Notes: generated by a model not told the origin, from the letters alone. A DNA stretch of 64,000 bases from Zoroaster sp. YZ-2022 (GCA_029582265.1 CM055817.1:27894258-27958257); one strand, 5' to 3'. Counted from the first letter of the stretch, positions 22,396-35,340 are shown. Program-made: numbers and translations.

Positions 22396-22578
22396 TATTC
22401 ATTGGACATCGCTATAATATGGGACGGTTCCGGTGAAGTTTTCCGTGAATTTCCAACCAGCGTGATTGTGACACAGGCCGTGCCGTCAAACACAGCAGAG
22501 TGTCCCACTAGTGGACGGTACTCTCAGGATATCTCCCGTATAATAGGCCTACCTTTCGAACTACAATATCTGAAGTAG
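22396..22578 (+). other. Possible isolated exon of unknown gene
   Basis: After an acceptor-like ATACCACAG the frame is open for about 60 codons to a TAG. It has varied, protein-like composition (contains IAIIWDGSGEVFREFPTS). I recognise no domain, and no neighbouring exon or start supports it. It could be a terminal exon or chance. Confidence 0.2.
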
Positions 22579-23555
22579 ATTTTAGCTTTGGCCGGGAGGT
22601 TGAGTAGTGGACCTTTGGGGTTTAAATGGGGTTGTTAATGGGGTGATGAAGGCTTCAGGTGGGGCGGTGGCGGTGTTTGGCATGTTTTATATGAGCAGAA
22701 TGTTGTTTCTTTTTGTGCATTTTTAACAGGGATGGGAAAACCAATTCATCTATTTCCATTCAGCTTAATTGTCGATCGGGGGAGGGGTAGGGATTCAGGA
22801 TAACAAGCAACTCATATTCGTCTCGTGAAAGGGTCAAGCCCTGTTTGGTTATACACCTGATTGTATCCACCAGAAACCGTAAGACGATGGAGGAAGTTGG
22901 GAACGGGGACAGGAGGATTCATCGCTAGTGTCACCAGCGCTGGGAGTTCCAATTATCAAATTTGCTTTGAATACATTCGGTTGATGTGGACTTCGACATG
23001 ACAGAGTAAATTCTTCATTCCGGTTATGTCAGTTATTCTTCCCATTCTAAAATTATTATAATGAATGTATATACATCTGTACTTCACGATCAAGAAGTCA
23101 AGAAATATGTACAGAAACCAACGTATAAATTTTGCAGATAATTTCATTGTGTTTTTAACGAGAAAATAGTGAAAACGCATTAAGATTTTTCTTTAAAAAG
23201 TCCCCATATGCAACTTCGTGTACAATCTTTGAAAATTTAATGAATTATTCTTCAAACTATGAAGCATCCAAATCAACTTGATGCCATTTTTTCTACCACC
23301 GGAATGATGTTTTTTCGAGGTATTTTTCGAACTAAAACGCAGACGACGAAACGAATATTAACGAAAAGCCTACACTTTTTCCCAATTGACGCACCACGCA
23401 TTTTCGGAATCCTTCCTGTTACCACTGTGCAATAGGATTCTCAATTGGTGTTAATTTCGCAGCCGGGACACTGCCATGTGTCACTTCGCGCTATATCCGA
23501 AAATCACACACAGTCACTTCGTGCTGTATCCGAAAACCACACAGTGCGGTGCCGT
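22579..23555. other. No gene recognised
   Basis: No repeat or protein family motif. Near 23,483-23,550 the phrase CACTTCG(C/T)GCT(A/G)TATCCGAAAA occurs twice in tandem. Confidence 0.4.
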
Positions 23556-23642
23556 GCACATAAGCCTTGTCATCATCACCATCATCACCCGTCCATCCCA
23601 CCATCCACAAAATCATCAACATCATTATACCCATCTCCTTAA
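23556..23642. repeat. CAT-rich simple repeat
   Basis: Degenerate CAT/CAC tract that yields a histidine-rich open frame, similar in type to 1598-1712. Confidence 0.75.
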
Positions 23643-24012
23643 TGATGTATAAATGATATATTTTGAAATGATTTGTTCCAATGATCATCCTCCTTTATGT
23701 AATATCATGAATTGTGTTAAGTAAACTACTACAATTGTTGTTTATTGTGTTGTTTCACAAAAGGAAATGTTTTAACTCAAACGTATTACAATAAAAATGT
23801 AGTTGAAATAAAATCCACAACTGGAGATACATCGTTTTGCCATAAATATGTAACGGAATTAAAATCATTAACTGAAGATACATCGGTTTACCATAACAAT
23901 GTAGTGGTATAAAAACCTATAACTCAAGATACATCGTTTTGCCATAAATACCGTATAATGGAAATTGGTTAAATATTCAGCAAAAGAATGTAAGTGCATG
24001 AAATTTATCATA

Positions 24013-24327
24013 TTACAAAAACGATCCAAGGATTTGTGCCCAAAATTTGCAGGAATGTAGACTAAAATGATCTCCATGTTCATGCTTTATTCCAATTCCA
24101 ACAGAGTCAAGTGTCCAAAAAGGCACGTGTTCAAACTTTAAACTCAATTTTCTCAAAATGTCATTTTTCGAGTTAGGCTGTTTTGCCATATAAGGGCCGC
24201 CCAGTGCCTGACAGCATCTTAGAATTTGTTCATTGCTCATAAAAAACAGGTGTAGTCGAGGGAAGTGTAGTTGTTTGGACAAACAGGTTCCCTGCACAGA
24301 CTGTGAACAAATCTTACAAATGAACAT
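24013..24327 (-). other. Open frame with a C2H2-finger-like start, uncertain
   Basis: The frame begins MFICKICSQSV and has a His about 20 residues later, loosely like one C2H2 zinc finger. The remainder is unlike any family I know, and the reading frame has no splice or repeat support. It may be a transposon scrap or chance. Confidence 0.2.
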
Positions 24328-24719
24328 GCTCTACATGATAGTGATGATTCCGATAGTAAAGAAGAATACTTCACTATCAGAATATCCATTGATTGGATAC
24401 ATGTAGATGTAAAACAAATAATAATAAATAAAATTTAAAAAGTTATATAGATTATTCAATTGTTGATATTTAATACAAAAAATATTCTGTCTGAAGTTTT
24501 TTAATCTTACAAATAAATTTAATCATTATCTTAAATTCATAAAATCTGTTGACACGCAAAACAGATTTTTAAACTACTGAATTTTAATTAATGTATAGGA
24601 GACATACATTAATTAAAACTGTACCTTCCCTTAAAGCTGATAAAATGTGGTCTTATCAGTTAAACTATGTTGTATATGCTCATACACTGACAAGAATGTT
24701 ACTCAAACTGTAAATACAA

Positions 24720-26860
24720 TAGAGGTCTGGGGTCTGTATGATGATGCAAAGACTGTTAATTTATCTGATGTGGTTCATGAGATATGATTTTTTTTAAATA
24801 TTACCTATATATAATATTACTTATATATAACCTATATTTCATGTAATTCGGTATCTGGTGACGTCAACAAACGTCACAACTTCAATATGACATTAAATAT
24901 ATTTATCTTTATGTCAACGTAAACATATTTGTGAAATTATAAGTTATCTGAACTTTGCAAATATGTTTTTTGTTCAGAAAAGTTTCACGACAAAACTCAC
25001 ATCAGTGGTGCCGCGTGCGACTGGACAAGAGGCTATACCGCTTAGTACATCAACGTGGGGTTCAGTGCGGCATGCGACTTGACTAAAGACTATGCCTCGT
25101 GCTCTGTGTGTGTACACAAATGATGTGTCTGTTTGTGTGTGAAAATGTCGCGCTCACGCAAAATGGGTTGTACATAATACATATCGGAATAATGCTTCAG
25201 AATATTTTTTCACTTAAAATTCCGGTTTCGTTCGGAAGGAAAGGTCAGACTGGGGTCATGTCTGTGAATGAAATGTGACATAATTCAAGATCTTTAAGAT
25301 AATGTAAAGATTGTCAAAATATTTTTTTATGGTTCATGATATATGATTTTTTTAAATATTACACTTTATACACGTGTACACGTTTGTGGCACACATGCAT
25401 AACGTCCGTTCAGTCTGAGGCATTGAGGGCGCATTGTATTTAATTAGTAATAATTAAATAGAAAATAAATTAGTAATAACATTCTTACGTCATCGGTATT
25501 AGATCAATCTAGGAATTTCAAGGATTGTAAGTGCAAAATATGAAGTCATTCTGAGCTTGGCAACTATGTTTTTTGTCTCATCGAGAAGGAGAGAGAGAAA
25601 AAACAACAATTTCAAGAGGTGTTCGCCCTGCCGCACGAACACCTAAAAAATCCCAACAATTTCAAAGAGGTAATCGCGCTGTCGCACGAACACCTAAAAA
25701 CCAAACAATTTCAATAATAACTAGATATAAGTTTTTGTCACAACAAAAACAAGGTGTTCGGTTGAAGTTAAAATGGTTACGTCATCAATTCGAAGTGTTG
25801 GAGAAGTCAAATGTTAACGTCTGTTGAAGTTCTCGCGAGAGGTTTATTTGAATACAATACAATACTGAATTTAGAAATTATTTTAATATTAAACTTTGAC
25901 TTCCGGTTTGGACAGGAAGTAATGGTCAAATTGGGGTCATGTTTTTGTAAATACTTTTGACAATTAACTATCAGTACAATGGTGCAAAAACTGTGAATTT
26001 ACCTCTTGTGGTTGTTGAGATATGATTTTTGTAAATATTAAACTTTCACTTCCGGTTTGGACAGGAAGTAAGGTCAAATTGGGGTATAAATATTTTTTGA
26101 CAATTAGGATCTGTACAATGGTACAAATTTTTTAAATTTACTTCTTGTGGTTGTTGAGATATGATTTGTTTAAATATTAAACTTTGACTTCAGGTTTGGA
26201 CAGGAAGTAAGGTCAAATTGGGGTCACCTTTGTGTAAATATTTTTTGACAATTAACAATCTGCACAATGGCGCAAAAACTGAATTTACCTGTTGTGGTTG
26301 TTGAGATGTGATTTTTTTTAAATATTAAATTTTGACTTCCGGTTTGGACAGGAAGTAAGGTCAAATTGGGGTCACCTTTGTGTAAATATTTTTTGACAAT
26401 TAACAATCTATACAATGGTGCAAAAAATTTCAATTTACCTCTTGTGGTTGTTGAGATATGATTTTTGTTCAATATTAAACTTTGACTTCCGGTTTGGACA
26501 GGAAGTAATGTCAAGTGGGATCACCTTTGTGTAAATATTTGTTGACAATTAACAATCTGTACAATGGTGCAAAAATTGTGAATTTACCTGTTGTGGTTGT
26601 TGAGATATGATTTTTTAAATATTAAACTTTGACTTCCGGTTTGGACAGGAATTAAGGTCAAATTGGGGTCACCTTTGTGTAAATATTTTTCGACAATTAA
26701 CAATCTATACAATGGTACAATAAATGTCAATTTACCTCTTGTGGTTGTTGAGATATGATTTTTTTAAATATTAAACTAGATTTTTTTTAAATATTAAATT
26801 TTGACTTCCGGTTTGGACAGGAAGTAAGGTCAAATTGGGGTCACTCACAACTCGTGTTTC
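24720..26860 (+). repeat. ~147-bp tandem repeat, seven tight copies plus diverged outliers
   Basis: The anchor CTTCCGGTTTGGACAGGAAG occurs near 25,901, 26,050, 26,189, 26,337, 26,487, 26,634 and 26,806, with spacing mostly 139-150 bp. Diverged monomers at about 24,720-24,810 and 25,210-25,370 share the ATGATTTTTTTAAATATTA end. The array lies between hairpin repeats at 25,614 and 27,003. Confidence 0.9.
25612..25705. repeat. Two AGGTGTTCG/CGAACACCT hairpins
   Basis: At 25,614-25,644 AGGTGTTCG, a ~10-nt loop, then CGAACACCT. A second, partly decayed copy lies at about 25,667-25,698 (left half AGGTAATCG, right half intact). Confidence 0.85.
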
Positions 26861-26944
26861 ATCTACTTGTTAAGTTCTAAGTACATGCCAAGTTTCAAGT
26901 TCATGTGAAGTTTGGAAGTATGTGTTTTTGTGTAGATAATCTAT

Positions 26945-27032
26945 CCGGAGAAGAAGAAGGAGAAGAAAAAAAAGAAAGAAAAAAAAACCGAACAAAAACA
27001 ATAGGTGTTTCGGGTGCATACCCGAACACCTA
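26945..27032. repeat. Purine-rich tract plus AGGTGTT...GAACACCT hairpin
   Basis: A GAAGAAGGAGAAG run is followed by A-rich sequence and then AGGTGTTTCGGGTGCATACC continuing CGAACACCT. It is the inverse of the arrangement at 54,239-54,396, so this is the end of one repeat family. Confidence 0.85.
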
Positions 27033-27239
27033 ATAATAAATAATAATGGCGGAAGAGGGTTACTGAGTATACAGACAGCGTTAACATCGACAGAAGGAGC
27101 TTGCAGTGTCATGTTAGCAGTACTCAGGAAAAGTTGTGGAAGGTTGCGAGTTAGGTTCGAAGGAGTACAAGAATCAAAGGAGAAAGAAACACGAGGAAAA
27201 ATCACTTCACGATTTCTGATTCAAATGTTGATTAAACTT

Positions 27240-28345
27240 AGAGTGTACCCGCGATTCTGCCTCAATAGATCAATTACTAAATTTTTTCAGAACCTGGAAA
27301 CCATTTAATTCAATCATATCTCAACACAAATACCTCGGCATCTTAAATCTCTCCTGGGCGTAACCTTGTTTTTTCTCAGCTCTTGTTAAACCAAAAAAGC
27401 GCATTTTAGACACCCCGTATGACTATACCTGTCAGACTGACTTGGCGGCGGATCACTTATTGATAATATTGCTGAAGATCGTTTCTACAATCCCATGGCA
27501 TACGACTGGGTTAGATATACACAGTTTTGTTTAATACTGTTTGTAATGATGTCAGGACTCAAGAACATTGAACAGCGCAACTGTAAAAAATAAACAAAAC
27601 AAAACCCCAGATAATGACATGAATAAAACACAAGCTGCGCATACATTTGTATCCCTCTGCTTATTGCTTACCTGTGATTGGCCAATGAAGTCTTGGTAAG
27701 CACACGCTTGATGGTTGTCACGTATACTGGATACACCACAATCAACAACTGTGTGCGCGCCTTTTTAAGGATGAGCAAATGGTAAATTGTGGATATAGTA
27801 TTGAGTTGTACACGCAAGCCTATATGCGTACTGTATAATGACAGGAGATCGACTCGTGATGTAAGTGTATCGATGAGAGAAGCTACAGCGAAATTGAAGA
27901 GGTTTTTGCCTTGATTCGAGTGAATAACGCAGAATGGATTGGTTTTTAGGAATTCTCTTTGTGTGCAGTATGTATCTACCATGCAATGGAGAAGGTAAGT
28001 CAATGCAATCTGTCTTAGACCTAGTTCACCATTTAATAGAAGGTAAAACATTGGTAATACTCATAATTGAAAAATAAAAGTCTGCCCAATCTCTAAGTCA
28101 ATATACAATGCATTAAAACCCATGTTAAACGTTTAGCTTTTTAAATAGTTTAAAATATATTCGTTCGGATTACATGAAATTCATATTTATTCTAACGTGG
28201 AATTTTTGAACTGTTTCCAAATTTAGACTGGCTATTTTTATATTTGTCTGACTATTCTTAATATCGATAGCATTTCAGACAAATGTAGGCTGGATACCAT
28301 CACAAACTTAACTTTAGAGAAAAATACCAATGTTGAACCTAATAT
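27240..28345 (+). repeat. Segmental duplication copy A (5' end of the CUB/LDLa gene)
   Basis: Shares long blocks with 29,075-30,660. These include the GAGTGTACCCGCGATTCTGC region, GACTGACTTGGCGGCGGATC, GGTTGTCACGTATACTGGAT, the signal-peptide exon and the sequence after it (GTCTTAGACCTAGTTCACCA). Confidence 0.85.
27934..27994 (+). CDS. CUB/LDLa secreted protein, first coding exon (signal peptide)
   Basis: ATG is followed by 19 further codons, then one base and a strong donor, G|GTAAGT. The peptide begins MDWFLGILFVCSMY and ends PCNGE: a hydrophobic core with small residues near its end, typical of a cleaved signal peptide. The phase-1 end fits the phase-1 start of the CUB exon at 36,004. The upstream region contains CCAAT-like ATTGGCCAATG (27,678) but no clear TATA box. 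The paralogous exon at 30,465 has lost its donor. I infer that this exon starts the gene running to the right window edge, and its 8-kb first intron is full of transposon debris. Confidence 0.6.
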
Positions 28346-29074
28346 ATTTAAACTTAGTTCGCCGTCATGAGAATTTCTTTTGTGTGATTAAAGCAATTTT
28401 GGAAAGTGTTCTATTTCCTAATTAATTTACTAATTAAAACAGACAGCACTTCAGACAAACACATTATTTATGGGAAAGACTAAGGCCTTTACCATCTTCA
28501 GCAGCTTTTATTAGGGATCCATGCCACTGTAATGGAAAAAGGGTGTATCTCAAAATAGCACCTTCATGGAATAAGATAATTTACTTTGACTGGTGACACC
28601 ATTCTGCCATATTGTGCATTTAACCATAGAGAGCGCATCATCACCCAAGTGACACTCTATTGTGTGCAATGCAAGTGCACAAAATAAGAGGCCTGCCCCA
28701 TTGGGTCCCTTTTTATTAAAAATAAATAAATAAAAATTAGTCAGTCGACCAATATAATTTATTAACAAATTGCCGCCCAGCCAAATATTCGACATATGTG
28801 ATGTGATCTGGAAAAACCCTTCACATGGTGAAATGTTACTCAGAACTTAAAAGCTTGATTTCTCAAAACTAGGTCAGTTTTCGAACTCCCTGAGAACGTA
28901 ATTCAAGTTATAGACAACCTAGAATCCTGAATAAAACAGTTTTGAAATAAGCACAGTGTCTTCATTAATTTGATGTATTCAAACACAAACATGACAACTT
29001 TTACCATGTGAAGGGTTTTCCCAGATCACATCACATATAGTCTTTAAAAGTTGATTCAGCTCTTTAATTTTTTA
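28346..29074. other. Spacer between duplicated segments
   Basis: No gene. GATGTGATCTGG...CCCTTCACATGG (28,800-28,826) is repeated inverted as CCATGTGAAGGG...CCAGATCACATC (29,006-29,032), giving a ~230-bp inverted-repeat element. Confidence 0.5.
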
Positions 29075-30660
29075 GAGTTGTACCCGAGATTCTGCCTCAA
29101 ATAGATCAATTACTTTATTTTTCAAAACTTGGCAAACATTGCATGCAATCGTATCACAACAGATAGACAAACACAAATAACTCGGCATCTTAAATCTCTC
29201 ATGGTAATACCCTTGTTTGTTCTTAGATCTTGGTAAACCAAACAAAGTTTTTTAGACATCCTGTATGGCTGTAGTTTGTCAGACTGACTTGGCGGTAGAT
29301 CACTTGTTGTCAATATTGCAGAAGATTGTTTTATTCAATTTCAATTTCAATTTACGTATATGGCTGCCTCCAGCTAGTATACTCTAAATTTTCCCTTTTT
29401 AATTAATTATAAGTTTTTATTTTTAAATGAGATGACATACAAATTTCATAATTGTGACGCGGTATGTTAAAACCAGGCGGAATTGGGCAGAGCTACGAAC
29501 GGAGGAACAGCTGCAAAATGCCTTGGGGTGATTTTTTGCGATTTTGCGATTTTTGGAAATTTATGATGCAACAAATGTTTAAAATGTTCTGTAAAAGTTT
29601 CTAACTGAAATTTCATCGACAAATTATTTTTTAAATACTTTTAGAGAGGCATTATAATTTCACAAAATGATGCCTTGTTCGGGCTATTATCTCAGTTTCG
29701 ATGTTTCGGACAGTCCGATTTCAATCTTAATAACTTCGCTATGGAATATCCGATTTGAAAAAAGAAAGCGGCATTGTAAAGTGCAAGGTCTATATTTTAC
29801 TAATATTTCAATAACTCAAAATTGACCTCTTGCCCAATTGTGCCTGGTTTTGACATACAGCGTCACAATTTAAAAAAAAATGTAACACCCGTGTTTTATG
29901 ATTAATATTTCCTGTAGGTCATTTGTTTCGTCATTAGTGAATATTTCTTGCAAAATTTTATCATTTACTGTTTAAAACACAAAATCTTATTATCATAGAA
30001 TCATGTTAGCATAACAATTCTCTTCGTTTAAAGACCTTCAAGAACCTAAAAGCATTTAGAGGGTTGATTTTGTTTTGACAATCAGTTCTGGCATGGGATT
30101 GGGTTAGAGATACACGGTTTTGTTCAACACTGTCTGTAATTATATCAAGGGCATGTCGATTTGCTGGACACAAGCGCGACTCAAGAAAACCGCTGAACAA
30201 CGAACTGTAAAAACTTAAGAATACAAACCCCAGATAATAAAATGTGTAAAGCACGGGCAAAATTTGCCATTTATGCTGTGCATAGATGTGTAACCATTTG
30301 CTTATTGCTTTGCTGTGATTGGTCGATGAAGTCTTGGTAAGCGCGCGCTGGAAGGTGGTCACGTATACTGGATATATCTGAATCAACAACTGTGTGCGCG
30401 TAGGCCTATATTGGCGTACTGCGAAATAAGTTATTGTCTTGATATTTCGAGTAAAAACCGCAGAATGGGTTGGACCTTTGGAATTCTGTTTGTGTACATT
30501 ATGTATTATGCAATGGAGAAGTTTATACAATCAGTCTTAGACCTAGTTCACCAGTTAAGAAAAGTCAAGATACAATGTATTAAACAACCATGCGAAACCT
30601 TCGCTTTTTTAAATAGTGAAAATGTATTCGTTTGGAAGACATGAAACTCGTATTTAATCT
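29075..30660 (+). repeat. Segmental duplication copy B
   Basis: Aligns with 27,240-28,200 but is interrupted at about 29,325-30,080 by unrelated AT-rich sequence. It retains the promoter-like and signal-exon region. Confidence 0.82.
30465..30525 (+). pseudogene. Duplicated signal-peptide exon with lost splice donor
   Basis: The counterpart of 27,934-27,994, beginning MGWTFGILFVYIMYY. The position of the donor reads AAG|TTTATA instead of AAG|GTAAGT, so normal splicing is not expected. The frame reads through to a stop near 30,644. Confidence 0.6.
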
Positions 30661-31219
30661 AACGTGGAATTTTCATTATCTATAAACCATGACATTTTCA
30701 TTATATATAAACCATAAAATTGCAGGCGGTGGTTAACTTTTATTATTATAAAGCGTAGAAAAGTGTTCAATTGTGTAATTCTCGTTAAATATAAACCATG
30801 AAATTGCACGCCAATACTAGTAGTTTGTCATGCTTAATAAATCATAACGTTGTCACAAAATGTTGTTTTAAATGGTATGTAAACCATAAAAACAGCCATG
30901 AACACATATACATGGTTTACATTTAAGTGAGATAGACTATGGTAAAACCATGCTTAAAACGGGCTAAATAAATAGTTTACAAACGGCGCCCTGTATTTTT
31001 CAGCCTGTGGCCTTGTAAAATAAATAAATGAAATGATTGTAAACATTAATTTTACACAGTTTAAATCAATTCTACAAATGAACCACAAGTGAATTTTCCG
31101 AGTGAAAATAGAAAATGTAAAGTGGGACTCATACTTTGAAAAATCCGGATAGACTTTTATATATTATATGCAGTGATAATTATGATGTTTTTAAAAGGTG
31201 GACTTTATTTAATGTATCA
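30661..31219. other. No gene recognised
   Basis: Contains two short near-repeats (CATTATCTATAAACCATGAC and CATTATATATAAACCATAAA). No coding signal. Confidence 0.4.
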
Positions 31220-31400
31220 CCAGTTAATAATAATAATAATGTCGGGCATTTTAAAGCGCTCTTAAACAAGGTATCAGAGCGCTGTACATTATAACCCCTG
31301 CTCATCAGGCGCATAAATCATTTCTGAAACCATCTCAGCTCCCTGGGGAGTATACAGCTCAATTGCTGCCATTTTGGCGCATATGGGCTAATCAGTTTAA
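31220..31400 (+). mobile_element. SINE fragment (central-domain family)
   Basis: Starts in an AAT run, then AAAGCGCTCTTAAACAAGGT and CCATCTCAGCTCCCTGGGGA then GTATACAGCTCAATTGCTGC. The same module occurs at 55,880-56,150 and 60,330-60,600. Confidence 0.75.
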
Positions 31401-32679
31401 ACATTACTCGGGTAAATACTTATGTTTTAATTTGTTTTATCTGTCATTCCTTGTGTTTGTCAATCTGGCTGTTAGGCTGTCATAATGTTTATTCTGTCAT
31501 TACGGTCTGTTTGTTTTGAAGTATAATAAGCGTTCCCATTTCTCTATTCTTTTCCCCCTGAAGTCCACAAAACCCATCATTGTAAGCCATTGTTGTCTGT
31601 TTGTTCGTTTATTTATTTTTTCCTGCAATTATTCAACCCTTTTGCTAGTGCCCTCTACGTGTTTTTTAAATTTATTTGTACATTTGTTTCTTGTTTTTAT
31701 TTCGGTTTCTGATTTTTGTTTTGTAGTAAGGCTTCCGTATTCATATAGATTATATTTGTTGGAATGTTTTAACATTACTTTACGTCTTTAATCTGTATGA
31801 TGAACTTCATTACTTTTCCATTCAAATTATTACGGATAATTTAGGCAGGGTGATCTATGTTCTGATTTTCTTTCTCAATTTATTTATCAAATGAATTATA
31901 CAAAATAAATATAGCCCTTAATACCCCTTTGATTACTGCCTACTTTATTTGGAAATAACAAATTATTATTTTTATATGATATGATAGGGCCGCCCACACC
32001 AAATTCCACATTACCATTGTAACCTTTTCATCTGTAAAAATAAATTAGGGGCTTATGTCGATTCCCTTTAGCTCAGTGTAAATCCTAACGGATCATGTAT
32101 TAATTGACATCACTTTGTCAAGAGTACCTGGACAATAATGATTTTTTTTTCCGCTGGCTAATGGATATTGCTAGGGTGTCATTAATAGAATCCAATATTT
32201 TTTTTATAATTATTGTACAACGTCGGTATTAAATATATACATATTATACAAATATTGGGTGCCTTAGAGTTCCATGGAATAATGCAGATGTTAACGGGTG
32301 AAATAATAAATGCTGTCATTGTGGAAAAAAGAAAGACACTCCTTATTTGTGGAAATTTTGGTGCACCTAAATACGGTGTCATCCTGGCTTACTGTTGGGT
32401 GGTTAACAAAGTCTTTGTTTCATTGTTTGGTGATGCCCTTCACGGAGCAGGGTAAGTTTCAACATCGGCCATCAAAGATATTGTGGCTTTTTGCTGTAAT
32501 TTCCCCTGAAGCAGTACAACTTTTCCTACATTTTTCTGATGATAATGCTATGAAACATCAATTCAACGGTGACGTGAATCAGCGACAAACTTTCAAAGAG
32601 GAAGTCCATCGCCTGTTTTGGTCGGTATGCTTCAGTAGGCACCGTCAGAATTCGTGCTGTAAACAGGAGGAATTTGAGT
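31401..32679. other. No gene recognised
   Basis: AT-rich intronic sequence of the putative CUB/LDLa gene. The open frames at 32,213-32,681 have no family motif. Confidence 0.4.
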
Positions 32680-33475
32680 AAGGACGATAACAGAATTGCA
32701 ATGGAATGTTTTATAAGGAGTAAGCCACAGAGCAGAGGGTACACAATAAGAATGATTAGTAAATGGCAGGATAAAGGCATGTTTGAAATAAGTGAGATTA
32801 GGAAGAGGATTGAAGAGGTAATAGTGTCGGTAACAGGGACATGTAAGTGGAGTATTCCTGCATTGCGCCAGGTCTCAAGAAAAAGTCTGACACATGTGTC
32901 AGCAATGCTGAGTAGAATCCTTGGGACAGTAAGTACTATTAACCGTACTGAAATTAACGATCTTGTCTTGGCAGGTGTAGTTGTAGTAGCGGAAGGTTAG
33001 GGGGTTAAATCTTTACAATCACAACATAAAGATAATAAATCTTGGTGGAAACTGCAGTTACGCAAATATCTCAGTAGAATGGAGCAAATGGATAGAGGTG
33101 CAATGAAAAAAATCAGAAATGAAGACTAGATTAATGAGGAAGTATCAAGTAAAAGGAAAGGGGATGAGTGTAGTTAAGGAGGAAATAAAGAAATGGGTTA
33201 AGGCGAAGGCTGCGAAAGTAAAGAGGTACGATGACAGGGTCAGGCAGTTTCAAAATCGCCTATTCAATACAAATCAACGTCAATTATTCAAAGAATTGGA
33301 CGGGAAATGTGACCACTCACAAGTGGGCCTAGAGCCAGCAGAGGCAAGGAATTTTTGGAGTGGCCTTTGGGATCAGCCTGGTGTTCATAACAGACAAGCA
33401 TAATGGTTAGCCGACGTGAAAGACGAGTTAAAGAATGTACAACAACAAGAGGGATTTCAGATTGATAAGGCGCAG
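32680..33475 (+). pseudogene. Non-LTR retrotransposon ORF fragment (pre-RT region)
   Basis: Broken frames read NRIAMECFIRSKPQSRGY..., then KWVKAKAAKVKRYDDRVRQF, NRLFNTNQRQLFKELDG and FWSGLWDQPGVHNRQA. The RxxQNRLFxxNQKxFYxELDG and AxxFWxxIWxxPxxHNxxAxWL words belong to the region just before the RT domain of a LINE group common in fish, cnidarians and other animals. The RT core is missing and stops occur at several points. Confidence 0.7.
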
Positions 33476-33825
33476 CCTTAGATCTGCAGTGTCTTTTAAG
33501 GCGTAGCCTTACATCTCCAGTGTCTTGACTTAACCGGCAAACAACGATTCTGCTGTTCTTTCTGTGCGAAATAATAAAGTTAAATAATACACATTTGGAG
33601 TTTGGAAATGTGGAAAAAATCCTTGAGTTATAAAAATAATAATACCAAAATGGTATGACAGTCATATTGGTAATATCGAGTGTTAAATAACGAAATGATG
33701 CGCACGTTGAGAACTTATTTTTTCTGTCACCTTTCACATCGTTTTTAAAATTTTTGGTAAAACTAGTTTTTTTCCCATAACTTCCTAAACCTTTTTATAT
33801 ATTTTTTTCTGAGAATCAAAAGAAA

Positions 33826-35340
33826 TTGGTCAAAGAAAGATGGCTCGCCGAGCCACAGGTAAAAACTAATCAATTGGATTACTGTGTAATTTTAAAGATC
33901 GCCAGTATAAAGCATATGACGTGTCTAAAAGATAAGAACGCTAGTGAACGATCGTTCAAGGCTGGAGACAGAGTTTTGGTTTTGCTTCCTATCCTAATGG
34001 AGAGCTTTGAGCTAAGTTTAGTGGCCCGTACATCATAGAAGAAAACTCAACAGTCATGAATCAGAATTCTGATGTGATAGCAAATTTGGTCACTTACCTG
34101 AGAAGGAACAAAGAGAAAATGGTTGAAACTCTTGAATCATATGTGCAATTGTTCAAAGGTAAAACAGGGACAACTGTTATTTCATGATGCTGATTGTTGG
34201 TAATGTAAATCCGATCAAACAACACCCATACCGTTTAAACCCAACCAAACTTGAACTTTTTCGAAAAGATGTGAGATACATGTTTGAGAATGAAATAATT
34301 TCTCCGGGTAATCAAAGCCCATGGAGTTCACCAGTTTTATTAGTTCCAAAGGAAGATGGATCGCAACGTTTTTGCATCGATTATAGAAAAGTTAAATCTG
34401 ATTCATATTCCATCCCACGGTTGAATGAGTGCATTGATCGAATAGGGCATGTCAATTATGTAAGCCAGTATGACATTTTGAAAGGGTATTGACAAGTGCC
34501 ATTGATTGAAAGAGCTAAAGAAATTTCCAGATGGTCTGTATGCGTGTAGTGTGTAATGTTATGCCTTTTTGCATGAAAAATGCTCCTAGTCCGTTCACAG
34601 GAATGATGAATGAAATTACCTCAGAAATAGATGGTTGTGGAGCTTAACATAGATTATGTTGTAATTTATTCAAATACATGGACCGATCATGTTGCAAGAA
34701 TAAAACCACTGTTTCATAAATTGTCTGATGCTAACTGTTAATTTGATGAAAAGTGAAATAGGTCAAACTCGTGTAACATACCTAGGTCATCAGGTTGGTC
34801 GAGGCAAGGTTTTGCCAAAAGCAGTGCAAGCAACCCAATATTACCCAGTGCCAACGTACAAGAAAGTGCTTCGAGCTCTTGGTATGACTGGTTTTTACAG
34901 TATATTCTGCCCAAAAGTTGCACATACGTTAACCAGTCTTTTAGCCAAGAACGCTAAATTTGTCTAAACAGAAAATTGTCAGGCAATTTTTGAAAATCTT
35001 AAAGGTTTGTTGACCCTTGACACTTGGCTGCGGATTTTGGAAAAACTTTTAAGTTAGTAGTTATTGATGCTAGCGATGTTGGCATTGTTACAAGATGATG
35101 ACCAGGGTGTAGAGCATCTAGTTAGGTATTTCTCTAAGAAACTCAATAAACACCAAAAACATGTTGGCAATCTCACACTTGAAGTATATTTTTCTGGGTC
35201 TTTTCCCATTACTGTGTACACTGATCACAATCCACTGGGTGCTGACGTACATACGTTGGACATGAGTTGCTGTTACAAGTTCATACACATTCCAGTTAAA
35301 CATAATGCATATGCTGATGGATTGAGTACCGGTAGGTCAT
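33826..35340 (+). pseudogene. pol: Ty3/Gypsy pol relic: linker, RT and RNase H
   Basis: In + strand order: FKAGDRVLVLLPI (33,955-34,000); KQHPYRLNPTKLELF and SSPVLLVPKEDGSQRFCIDY (34,210-34,390), the RT fingers; ISQ-like VSQYDILKGY (34,455-34,492); the palm reduced to DYVVIYSNTWTDHVARI (34,649-34,700), where the usual Y-L/V-D-D has become DYVV; VTYLGHQVGRGKV (34,767-34,808); and RNase H words YFSKKLNKHQ and VYTDHNPL (35,120-35,240). Many stops and deletions interrupt it. No LTRs or integrase were found nearby, so this is an old relic inside intron 1 of the CUB/LDLa gene. Confidence 0.88.

Noticed and set aside
27668..28051. 127-residue ORF on the - strand of duplication copy A
   Set aside because: It is antisense to the signal-peptide exon and is not preserved in copy B with the same frame.
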